From Scolanthus callimorphus (lineage: Eukaryota; Cnidaria; Anthozoa; Actiniaria; Edwardsiidae): a stretch of DNA of 64,000 bases. The stretch spans positions 10,772,204 through 10,836,203 of the forward strand of contig CM066925.1 of the NCBI GenBank assembly GCA_033964015.1, read 5' to 3'. Positions 23,001-33,456 of this stretch are shown piece after piece. The notes below the pieces were generated by a model. The model was not told the DNA's origin. It did no database searches and worked only from the letters and a program-made list of their open reading frames with translations. The stretch's first letter is position 1, and every line of letters begins with the position of its first letter. The position numbers and the translations under genes are program-made.

Positions 23001-24444
23001 GTCGTATAATAATTGATCATACATATGTCCATTAAAATCTCTTTCTTGGTTTGTTTCTACTGGATTTATTTACAAAATAGGCACAAATGCATTAGGAGAA
23101 CATAAACAAACTAAAAACATGTCATTGTTTTATGCCCAAGTAAAAAAAAGTTAAGCATTAAATAAAAATGTTACGGCATATTTACACCTATATTGTTTGC
23201 AATCATGAGCCCTGTCAGAGGAAAACAAGTGGTGCTTAAAAATAAAAAGCATTAAGAAGCATTTGAGTTTACAAAATCCAAAAATAAGATATTTTGGTGT
23301 TCTGGGCCCTACAAAAGCTGATCAATTAGAATTTTGTTTTTATCTGACCTCTGACCTTAATGGGTTTTTTTCTTGCTCATTTAAGGGCTGGTGTTATTCA
23401 GAATATCCTGGAAAGGCTCATCCAACAGAAAACACAAGACAACTGCCCATCTAAGGTAATAATTTTACAAAAATTAGAAAGGATGCTTTGTTTGCTGTAC
23501 TCTGGGTCTCCAGGCTTTACTCATTATATACTGACACCCTTGGAGACTCAGGTGCCCAGGGTGTATTTGCTGGATATTACAAGGGGCATTTCTACAACCC
23601 ACTTGTGGGAATTGAACCCAAGGCTTTGATGAGATCACTATTTTGAAAAATAAAAACGTTAAGAACAAAAAAGTGCTTGTGTGTATGTTACAGACCAGGG
23701 TCTGGTTGCTTGAAAGTGGTTTAGCACTAATCCAGGATTAAAGGTTCAAAGGGTCCTTTGGTATAATAGTTTGTCATATTTTTGTCTGCTTTTGAGCTAT
23801 GTAAACTCAATTAAAACAAATCATGCATAATCTTGAATATTTCTGCAGTAAGTGGTTTAGAAATATCAAATCCACAGGTAAGTATATTTCAGAATTGTGG
23901 TTGCTCAAAGTTAAGAAGGTCAAGTGCAAGGAAAACTGTAGGCAGCCTCCTTAAATAGATCCACCCAGTTTTGTATCAAAATGAATGGCACTAAGGCAGA
24001 CTCCAAAAGTGCGCCAATGAGTTTTTTCAATATTTAGGATTTAATTGCCTCTTGAAGTTATATTGTAACCAAAAATGCTTGGACTGAAAGCAAAATTGTC
24101 ATAAAATGGAACAAAGATTTATTTTGAAAATTGCTGGCACCCTTTGTCACGGTAAGGTCATTCAAGATGATACAAAACTGGGCTGTTCTATTAAAGTCTA
24201 TAAAATATATGTACTTGGCTTAAAGGATCCCTTAAACCTTTCTTCATACCTTAATTATCACAGTGACTGAATGATTTTGTTCAGAACTAAGCCTTGTTTA
24301 AATTTAACCCATCTTTGAACAACCTGCACCAGGTTTTAGCACAAAATATACATGTTTTATGGATGTTTTTTCACAATTACTTTTCGCATTGATTTTCAGA
24401 ACGTCAGTGAGGACAATAATGGTCAAGAGATGACAGATAAGTGA
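17010..24444 (+). CDS. PPM1A/B-like: PPM1A/PPM1B-type protein phosphatase, six exons
   Basis: A PP2C-family Mg/Mn-dependent Ser/Thr phosphatase; vertebrate PPM1A/B dephosphorylate stress kinases, AMPK and SMADs. Exons: 17010-17852, 19935-20012, 20921-20960, 22343-22454, 23386-23455, 24400-24444. All are GT-AG, the phases agree, and the total is 395 residues (human PPM1A is 382). Exon 1 carries nearly the whole catalytic core: MGAF with Gly2 available for myristoylation, then RVEMEDAH, FAVFDGHAG, SGSTAV, NCGDSRA, DHKP, GALAVSRALGDFEYK and LACDGVWDV. Exon 2 supplies GSRDNMSV with the conserved metal-binding Asp. Exons 3-5 encode the PPM1A/B-specific helical C-terminus, including LPPGGGLASK (PPM1A: LPPGGELASK). 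Exon 6 adds a short acidic tail. Orthology to PPM1A versus PPM1B cannot be settled here. Confidence 0.95.
17853..19934. other. PPM1 intron 1, repeat-poor
   Basis: A 2.1-kb AT-rich intron. No inverted-repeat element, conserved exon or RNA gene was seen, in contrast to most introns in the window. Confidence 0.5.
20297..20840. repeat. Inverted-repeat element with GCAAGCATAAG repeats
   Basis: The left side begins AGCCTGGTCCTCACTAGGAC and holds repeated GCAAGCATAAG motifs. The right side holds CTTATGCTTGC and ATGTCCTGAGGACCAGGCT. The ends CCTGGTCCTCA and TGAGGACCAGG are inverted copies. It lies in the PPM1 intron between exons 2 and 3. Confidence 0.6.
21045..21760. mobile_element. TA-flanked DNA transposon remnant, ACCGTATTTACCGG ends
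   Basis: The left end TACCGTATTTACCGGTATAT and the right end ATATACCGGTAAATACGGTA are perfect inverted copies. Just inside, TATAAGACGCACC recurs in direct and tandem form. No transposase frame is present. It lies in the PPM1 intron between exons 3 and 4. Confidence 0.75.
22624..22761. repeat. Hairpin repeat, ATTAGATGTTTTTTCATGTA
   Basis: The left arm TTATTAGATGTTTTTTCATG is inverted at the right as CATGAAAAAACATCTAATA. The loop contains CCCTGCAGGGG. It lies between PPM1 exons 4 and 5. Confidence 0.6.
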
Positions 24445-26324
24445 ATATACGCCAAAAGAAAAGCTTGCATAACATACTTACTGTCAGTCGATTTAGATAC
24501 ATAGATAGCATAGTAACCTGACTACAATATAGCTGTGAGTAGTAGATAGTTTTCTCTCTCTGGAACACTCTGAAATTGGGCTGAAAATACTTTGCTGGAC
24601 TTCAGTAAGAGTATGAAACAAAGACCTGTTAAGGCCTTTGGTCAAAATTCAGAGAGCAAAGAATTCTGAGGTTCTAACAAGGGTTTTAGGAATGCTTAAA
24701 ATTTTATTCCCTTGACGTTGTGTCGGGATACCACTGTACTCTTAAACTTATGGAAACAGATCCTGTGTAGAATGCTAGTCGGCATCTGACACAAGTGACC
24801 ATTTGGTTTTCTAAATTAGGACATAGCCATTTAACCATAAATGTTGTCAGGTTCCACATGTGGTCTTGCTGTGCTGGTTATTCATTCAACAAATGCAAAG
24901 CTGGCACATAACACAGACTGATGGATTGGAGCAGTTTTTAGCAAAACTGAAAACAGGAAAGCGGAAAATGGGGTGTACAGTAGTTATCTTATAAAGCAGG
25001 TCCATTTCCAGGGTGGGACAGGGGACACTAAACCATGGTAAGCATGTGACAAAAGCTCTAAATGTATGGAAAAATTAGCAATAAAAGGGCTGCTACCTCC
25101 CATTTGGCCCCCCTTGACAAAATCCTGGCTACACCACTGAAAAGAGTACCAAAGACAAGACCTGGCCTGGTTTTTTTTACATAGTTACTAGGGCATCTCC
25201 AACAAGGTTTTGGCAAATATCTAATTGAGGGAAATTCCGCAATTGGCATGTATGTTCTTGTTTGCAAGACGTCATTTCCATGGCACATATGAATGAAATG
25301 CATCATATCTAGAGTTACAAGAACACTGATGGTACCTGCTTTTCAGAAGAAAAACTACCATGAAAATGACAGCAAAACACAAGCCAAATCAAAATCTCAT
25401 TGGCCGTAATTGTGGAAATCTTACAAAGGAGAATGGTCCTTCGTGCCTGTCAGTAAACTGGTGAGATCCCCCAAATTTAGTTGCTTTCATCAACAATATG
25501 AAAGAATCAATGATTGGCCGTGTTATGATAAAGTGTAGTGTAGTTTAAATTATCTCGCGAATAGTGACATAAACCTACTTTCTCACGCCCGATCATTCCA
25601 ATGTGACCGCGTTAGACATTGGAAAGTAACATGATTGCAATGTGTTTCTGTTTTCAGTATTTTTTATAATTTCTAGTCCTGTATAAAGACATTATTCATT
25701 GGGACTTGACATGTACATTTCACACCAGCAAACTACTTTATATAGACTATAAGCTGTATGGAAAACAAAACCGTTTTTGATAAGGTTTGTCGGCAGGTTT
25801 TGGCCTTGTGTCGTACTTTGTACAAAAATGACCAAAGTAATGGTGAAGCATGGTAGTCGCTTGGACATTTAACATAGACTGGTCCAGATTCCGAAATTAG
25901 CAGTCATTAGACTAGGATTTTCATGGGAGTTTGATAATATGAATTGCTTGCTGTGCTGTTGAACAAGTGCACCACACTCGCCAGCATGCTTTGCGTACCT
26001 TTTCTTCAGCTCCCCACTTGGTCCTCTTTTGTTATAGAGCCACAGTCAGTCGCCATTTTGTCAGTCTAGCAACATTCTGAGTCGGACAAAGAATCCCTTT
26101 TCATCGGCAGATATGGAGAGAATAGTGTAGTATTTTGATTGGGTTCGGTAAATCAAGTACAGCTTTGTTTGTTGAAGGTTATTGGTGGTTTGCAATCATC
26201 CCTCATTTTTGCAATCACAAACGCTGGTGGACAGAACAAAGCACCAACCAACAACATGGCCGCCAGTGACGTCACATGCGAACCAAGAATTGCGAGATTT
26301 CTACACACAATTCTATATACTAAT

Positions 26325-26485
26325 TACGATTTTGAGACGGCAATTCCACAAAATATTGACGGCTAGTTGGGAGAAAATATGTTCACGTATTGGGCGGAGT
26401 CGCGCAGCGACGGAGCCCAATACGTGAAAATATTTTCTTCCAACGCCGTCAATATTTTGTGGAATTGCCGTCTCAAAATCGTAAT
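26325..26485. mobile_element. Long hairpin MITE
   Basis: Arms of about 70 bp: the left begins ACGATTTTGAGACGGCAATT and the right ends AATTGCCGTCTCAAAATCGT. The loop is CGGAGTCGCGCAGCGACGGA. The left-arm motif CCACAAAATATTGACGGC reappears alone at 26791-26808. Confidence 0.75.
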
Positions 26486-27783
26486 TAATATTGTATCGCG
26501 ATTCTTGAAGATTTTCTGGAGGAAATGGCAAGAAATAGTGCTATTTATTGTCGATTGAAATTTCAATTCTCATTACATTTACGCACGATCTCACGCAATC
26601 ACATGGGCTTTTCGCACGAGCTCGAGCATTTTCTGTTTACATTTTTCCATCTTTTTCGGCGAAAAAAATCTCTTTCTGCCATAAGATATTGCTAGAAATA
26701 TAGCTAAACGTTATTTCTAACTATTGACAATGAAATGAAACATAAATTCGTGCGAAAAAAGTTGAATTTTGCTAGCTCTTTTTGAGCCAATACCACAAAA
26801 TATTGACGGCTCACAACAACACAGAGTGGCAGGGTGAATCGCGATACTACGCCTAATATCGAATGAAAACAATTACAAAGGTGTGGCTGACAAAGGCTCT
26901 TTGCAAATTGAGATCTTCAGCTGATGATCAAAACTTCGCTTTAAGTTTGCATTCTCTATTTGTTTTGGTTTTCAGTCCGTATATGACAGCATAACGTTTT
27001 AACATTTTAAAAGAAAAAAATGAAATGAAGTTGCCATTGGTTGTAGTAACATCTTTGATTTCTATTTATGATTCTTTGCTAAGGACAGCAAACACCCAAA
27101 TCCTAAAGCATTATTAAATGTTACAGTTAATTTCTTTTAAAAGTTAATTTCGGACTCTGTACTCCTGTTAGCTGACCAATCTTTGGCAGAAAGCCCCTCA
27201 TATTCAATAGAGCACAATAGGAAATCGTCCCTGATAGTTCAGTTACCGCTTTCACCTGAATTTCTGATGAGTATTTCCTTGCATGATCTGACAGAAGAGA
27301 TTCAATCTATTTTTATGTGGGTTTTCCGCTAAAAGATTGGCTGCTAGCAGGTGATATTTAGCTACGATGGAGTAACATGTAGTATTTCTATTGTAATCAT
27401 TTCAAAGTGTGTCTATATTATTCGTTTCTACAGCCAGAGGCATGTGATATTGAAGGGCAAATAATACGATAGACCTACAAAAATGTGTGTTCTTTTGAAG
27501 ATCCGATAAATATTTCCCGTCTACACGCGCGATAAAAAACATGTTCTGTCTACACGTGAAACTTCAGTGACACTTCAGTGCCACAGCATTCAAGGCCGCA
27601 ATTCCGTTTCAACAATTATCATTGAAAAAAGCAAATATTCCGGTAGACTTTCACAAACTCCTCAGTCGTCTTGCGGTTTTGGTATATTCCGGTAGCTTTG
27701 TAGTTTTTCTGATCTTTTACCTTTTCCACTCACGAGCGGCGCCAAAGCTTCGCACATGGCGGGCAAACTTTGAAGTTCAATTG

Positions 27784-28048
27784 TCAAAACTTCTGCTACT
27801 ATTTTCGTTCAACCCTGAAGCTTGACGATTTTTTCGCGTAGGTTTATGTTTCAAACGTGCACGTTTTGTCGAGAAGTTGTCGCGTTTCTCGCTCGCTGAT
27901 TGGCTGCTGTTTTGACCGTTATTTTTCAGCCAATCAGCGAGCGGGAAACGCGACAACTACTCGACAAAACGTGCACGTTTGAAACATAAACCTACGCGAG
28001 AAAATCGTCAAGCTTCAGGGTTGAACGAAAATGGTAGTAAGAGTTTCA
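27784..28048. mobile_element. Long hairpin MITE, arms about 110 bp
   Basis: The arms are nearly perfect inverted copies around CTGCTGTTTTGACCGTTATT. Landmarks: GCGTAGGTTTATGTTTCAAA on the left, TTTGAAACATAAACCTACGC on the right. Outside the arms, GACAGAACATG at 28056-28066 mirrors CATGTTCTGTC at 27540-27550. The hairpin may therefore sit inside a larger element of about 27515-28095. Confidence 0.7.
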
Positions 28049-28867
28049 CCTGCAGACAGAACATGATTCTGTCGAGCGCGTACACGGGTAGATGCAACCA
28101 ACAGTATTGATAATTTAGACTACGTAGGTTGTTAACCAGAAAAAAAAAATGCGTTGGTCCTTAAAAAAAAAAAGATAACGGCACAGGGATCTAGTTTTAG
28201 TATACACACTGAGAGCCACCACTTTTTCGACTTCGTTAGCGAAGTCGAGAAGGGAGATACAAAACTAGTTTCCGGTGTGATCATGTGTGATCGAACTCTT
28301 CAGTTTAGTCTGTTGCTGAGGAATTCTGGTCCATAAGATGGATTTTTAACTTAATTTTTTTTTCCGAATCCAAGATGACGTCCATACATTTACATTTATT
28401 GTTGGTTGAGACCTTAAAACAGAATAGTACATCGGTATAAATCAAACAGCACTACGAGTTAAAGGTCCGACGAGTGCGCCAAGTAGAGTTACAAGCTTGA
28501 TATAATACATCCGCAAGCACCACATCATTCCTTCCGTAATCTGACGCATTTGTGTGTATGTTCCGCAGCAAATTTGGCAATTTTCATTTGGAGGTTAATG
28601 ATTAAATAGAAAATATGATCATCCGAAAGTATTGTGGTGTCGATTCGAAAGGTTTCTCTTAGTCGGTTATAAAATTATTTTCTGAGGGACGAGTATTTTC
28701 TGCGTTGTCTAAAAAGTGAAAAGTATCCCCAATCAAGTTTGGACAGAACTTACACAGTCTTTCGGGGATTTGTTTATAAGGTCTGTAGTATCTGACCTTT
28801 TCGATCTCTAACTCATGGTTGCTAACTCGAAGCTTTGTCACTTGGAACAAACTAGAAAGAATATATG

Positions 28868-29163
28868 GTTTTAGTCAAATCACACTAGTGGTATATTGTC
28901 AATGCTGCGTTCTGATTGGTTAAGCTACTAGTAGGCTATACGTTATAGCCTGCTAGTAGCGAAAAGTGTTGGATTTGAAAGCCAGAAAATGGCAAATGAC
29001 CATAGCAGAAAACGTTTTTGGCTATACAAATTGACCTACTAGTGTGATTTGACTAAAACAATTATTCCTCTCGCCCTCATGGCCTCTGAGTCAATAGCCC
29101 ATTCGGCCTTAGGCCTCATGGGCTATTGACTCAGAGCCCACTCGGGCTCGAGGAATAATTGTT
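28868..29163. mobile_element. Composite double-hairpin MITE, TTAGTCAAATCACACTAGT family
   Basis: The first hairpin runs from TTTAGTCAAATCACACTAGT to ACTAGTGTGATTTGACTAAA (ending 29058). The second runs from AACAATTATTCCTCTCGCCC to GGGCTCGAGGAATAATTGTT. Other copies or parts: 38875-38990, 51892-52111, 56928-57313. Confidence 0.75.
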
Positions 29164-29310
29164 AAATATATCACAGATACGATCTATGATGAAGAGAAAC
29201 GAACTAATGCGAGTGCTGAACCATTTGTTCAGAGACGAGCACCCAAGGCCACCAGTGTGCCAAGAGGGAATAAACATGATGATGATGAACTCGGTGTTTG
29301 ATGTGTGGGA

Positions 29311-29982
29311 CATCTCAGTGCTATTAAGGCATGGCTATGGAAGGAAAAGCGTAGGGGGTGGTCTATATTCAATGCATTTACTCATTTTTTTACGAAACTT
29401 TATTCATGTCACAGAGCACCCAGAACTTAACAAAGTTTGAGTATCGTTTCTATGACAACCTGGAATGTGACCTTTGAACCTCATTTTTAACGGAATTTTA
29501 AAAACTGCCCCTGCTGACAGGGAAAATGCATAAGAGGCAAAAAATAAATTAGTGGAAAAAATAATTCTTACCTTGGTGTTTGTAAATCTAATTGGAAATG
29601 GTGCACAACACACATGGATAAGAAGTTATCTAAGGGTATCGAATTTCACATTGTCCTAAAATAGGATTCCCAATGGAGAAGTCAGCTTTTCCAATTAGAT
29701 CAACAATATATACCCAGACTTAAGTCACTTGGCACTTGAACATTTTCAGGATTTAAAGCCTTTCCCTGTCCGCAGGAACACTTTTAAAAAAACCGTTACC
29801 TTGAAGTTCAAAGGTCACATTTAAAGTTGTCATAGAAACAGCAACCAAAATTTACTTATTTTTCAACCCCCCACAGGCTGAAAAACTTTAAATAACCGAA
29901 CAGTTGAAAGCACTTGAGATAGACCACCCCCTAGGTTTTATGACAATTCGTTTGTCAGCCATGCCTTAATGGTGCTGAGATG
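29311..29982. mobile_element. MITE, TTAAGGCATGGCT family
   Basis: The left end CATCTCAGTGCTATTAAGGC and the inverted right end GCCTTAATGGTGCTGAGATG pair over about 26 bp. GGGGGTGGTCTAT just inside the left is answered by ATAGACCACCCCC at the right. A second copy lies at 50397-51076. Confidence 0.7.
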
Positions 29983-30312
29983 ACTGAAATACAAAATACA
30001 CCAAAAATACCATTTGCGGACCACGTATTTATGCTGTAATATTGCGATATTTCTTACGCGGAAAGCGTGTATTATAAGTTTTTTTTGGCAAGAGTATGGA
30101 TATTGTGGTTGTTTGAAAGCGGATGTGCCCTAAATCGTGATTCTCTAAGCTTTCAGCTTTAATAATTCCGGTTCTTCATCATGACTCAGGCCTGGTAATT
30201 ACGTCTTGCCAAATAAAATGACGCTATTAAATTGTTATTGAAACCACAATCCTAAGTGATTCTTTGAGCATTTTCAACATGAACCCCACCAGAGAATGGG
30301 GTTTAAACTTCT

Positions 30313-30650
30313 ACACTCTTTTTTTTATAAGAACCTTTTTTATAAGAACGTTCAGCCTGAAATTTACGCAAATTTTAAGAACATGCTAAGAACATGCCTG
30401 AGCCTCAGATAGGAGCAAAATAGATTTATTTTCAGTGATGGGTTCTAAAATCCCGAATCAAATGTGTTAATAATAACGACCTTCAATATTGTAATTTGGT
30501 ATGTATCCTTCTATAGATCTATCATATTTCAGGTTCCGACGTCACTGAAATGTAAGAACATCCGTAAGAACATTTCCAGCCTCAAACTGCTCCAAAAATA
30601 AGAACGGCCCAGCCTCAGCTGAAAATTAGACGTTCTTATAAAAAAAGAGT
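30313..30650. mobile_element. TA-flanked MITE, CACTCTTTTTTTTATAAGAAC ends
   Basis: The left terminus TACACTCTTTTTTTTATAAG is inverted at the right as CTTATAAAAAAAGAGTGTA. Repeats of TAAGAAC run through the interior. A truncated copy lies at about 16228-16520. Confidence 0.65.
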
Positions 30651-30963
30651 GTATACGTTCTGGTGCAATCATATCCTGCTAGCAAAGGCCTCCTCTCTCC
30701 TAAATGATATTAACCCCCTTCCCGGTCGTGCGAACACGACAATAAACACACAATGATTATTGTTTGTCGCGTGCCCGACTGGGGAACCGCACGACCTACA
30801 AATCTATTAAAGAAAAGAAAAAGGATCACTGCTGATGGCGTGGTATACACGTCCGAACCTTCCAGCTATAAAAGCGAACCTGAGGAAAAAATAAAATAAT
30901 TAAATAAAACTATAGTCAGTACGGTTCATGAGCGCCGAACACCAAGAGGACGAAAAACACCTA

Positions 30964-31192
30964 AGGGGCCGACCATTTAACTTTTGAGGGGGGGGGGGGG
31001 CTTTTTTGTCGGTGCAAGATTTTTTTTCTACCTCTGTTAAGCGGTGAGAATTTTTTTTCCAATAAAAAGAAGGGTTTTAGTCACCATTTTGCTGTGCAGG
31101 AAATTTTTTTCGGCCCTTCGGGCCGTGCAAGATATTTTTTTTCAAAAAAGCCCACCCCCCCCCCCCCCTCAAAAGTTAAATGGTCGGCCCCT
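30964..31192. mobile_element. MITE, AGGGGCCGACCATTTAAC ends
   Basis: AGGGGCCGACCATTTAACTT and AAGTTAAATGGTCGGCCCCT are perfect inverted ends. Each is followed inward by a long G- or C-run. The middle has a GGCCCTTCGGGCC palindrome. Confidence 0.75.
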
Positions 31193-31624
31193 AAACGCTT
31201 CCTTAAATACCTACCCCAAATCCCTTGATAATACATACCGTCGAGAGAATATTTTTTCGCTAATTTTCAAAGCGCGAAAAAATTCATTTTTCTCTGCATT
31301 TCGCTGGCTGAGGGTTCCGAAGAAACTCTCCCTTTTCCTCGCGACCCTCAGTCAGCGAAATGCAGAGAAAAGAAGCCTCTGCTAGCAGAGAAGTGTAACC
31401 ACTTTGAGGTCGGTTTAATTATAGTCATATTGACTGATTGGTTGAGACAATACCAGTAGTTTCATATTTGGATATCAAGAAATAATTTTTTCATATGCTT
31501 TCCCTTCGCAAGCTTCTGAAATCACCTCGTTATTCTTTCTCGTGCTGCATTTCTTGAGCTCGTTTACTGGGCTTGCGTAAAAAAGTGTAGTATTTGTAAC
31601 CCAAGTTATACAGCTATTTCAGAA

Positions 31625-32276
31625 GATTGCGCCATCACAACTGTCGGTAGCCCGCGGTGCGTCATGGGAGAAAGTAAGAAGAACAGTGAAAAATGTTTTG
31701 CGAGCGATGTATTGTAGAATCATTTGGCATAAGCAGTGTAATAAGTATGGCTATTCTATAAAGAGCGATGTATTGTAGAATCATTTGGCATAAGCAGTGT
31801 AATAATATACACTTAATGACTGCTTCCGAGGGAAACAGCGAGTTTTGTTTCCCGAGAATCTCGATGTTTCCCTAGACGAAGTCGAGGGAAACATCGAGAT
31901 TCGAGGGAAAACAAAACTCGCTGTTTCCCGAGGGTGCAGTCATTAAGTGTTTTATTATATAGCAAATAGAAAATACACGGTTAAAATAGTCCATGTTTTT
32001 ATTTTTATTTCCCCGCTCTGGCGATATTGAGTTTGTACCTTACCATGATAGAACCAATCAGAGCGCGCGTTTTGATCGAATAAACACGAGCTATATAATA
32101 AGTATGGATATTCTATAAAGAGCGATGTTTTGTAGAATCATTTGGCATGAGCAGGATAATAAGTATGGCTATTTATTCTATTAAAAAAGAACAGTTTTAT
32201 ACATGATTCTGTTTGGTATACCTATTTTCTCCCATGACGCATCGCGGGCTATAACTGACAATTGTGACGGTGCAAC
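31625..32276. mobile_element. Nested inverted-repeat element with internal tandem copy and hairpin
   Basis: The outer ends are inverted copies of about 48 bp, for example GTGCGTCATGGGAGAAA and TTTCTCCCATGACGCA. Inside, a 61-bp unit starting GAGCGATGTATTGTAGAATC occurs at 31702, 31763 and (changed) 32120. Between the second and third copies lies a hairpin (about 31804-31958) with arms ACTTAATGACTGC and GCAGTCATTAAGT. Confidence 0.6.
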
Positions 32277-33456
32277 CATTTATGATATAGGAAATACCAA
32301 CGGACGCTACGCAGATTTTCTTTTTATTTTTTTATGAAATAGGGGTCATCTCCAGTGTAAGAACCATTCCCTGAGGACACCTTTGTGTTTAGTTACCATT
32401 TAATCATGATTGGTTCAACCTTCGTTCTAACAAACAAAGAAAGCTTTGTGACGCAGCTGGTGCGTTGTATGCTGAATGATGCACGCAAACCCCTATGCCA
32501 TATTTCTACGACCTGTCTCTATTTTTGACTGTCCATCGATTCTATGACGATGTGGCCCGCATTACTGTTCATGAACATGTTAATTTCGTGTGTACCGCAT
32601 GTTGTTGAGCCAATACTGCACTCTCCTAGTGCTCATCAAAATCAGAGACTTTGAAATAACACGACGATATAGGTCCTTCAGATGTATGATTGGAGAAGGT
32701 CTGACGTCACAACGTCGTCACTAGCACGTCCTTATTTAAACTAACCGGAATAACATTATAAATTGGCCCTGTCCTTTTCACTCTATAAACCGCACTACTC
32801 AGTAATACAAGGAAACAAAGTCATGCGTAGAACTCTTTATTTGGATATTTAAAAAGTCAAGGTTTTTTCATACATTCCTGCGTCTCAAATTACCAGTTTT
32901 CAGCTCTACCATTTGCAAGAATTGTGCTTTGATCTGCTTCATATCTTGTTTGTGAACTATCAACGGTGATCACTGACAGACTACTCAGTTTATCCAGCGA
33001 TTGTTAGAAAAAGTACGCGCGCTATTTCTCAAAAAACACTGTACGATAGAAATTGTTTCCAATTCTAACCCCCTAGACTGCACTGACCACCTCGTCAAGT
33101 GTTCTAAACACGATACTGTTATATTATATAGAGATTGTTTTCAATTTGAGAACGTTCTCAGACAAGTAAACACCTTTCCCGGCCAAGGTGTTGTTAGCTT
33201 GTTTATTTTCTTATGTTTCCTGAAATATTGTACTATTTGTTCCTTCGAGGGTCATAACCCTCGTTATTCGAACAAACAACAAAATAAGAACATAAAATAT
33301 GAGGAAAGAACATATTCCATTCATTTTAAAAATAGCCGGAAACTCGAAATAACAATAGCTCTTTAAATGCATACCGAAGCCAATGAAGTATAGCCATATA
33401 TACACCACAATCTTGCATACTGTTATCGAGTTTTTATTGCTATTCATGTGACTAAG

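Larger units (their letters stand above)
24445..33456. other. 9-kb gene-free, hairpin-rich interval
   Basis: No supported coding exon lies between the PPM1 stop and the signal-peptide exon of the FN3 gene. The interval holds many inverted-repeat elements listed separately. Other parts are AT-rich and featureless. Confidence 0.5.

Noticed and set aside
23480..23640. Possible minus-strand tRNA-derived SINE (GGGTTCAATTCC)
   Set aside because: Only a B-box-like motif was seen, with no convincing A box or tail.
33001..33366. 121-residue plus-strand frame upstream of the FN3 gene
   Set aside because: No recognisable domain, no clear splice sites or conserved composition. It looks like a chance frame in AT-rich DNA.
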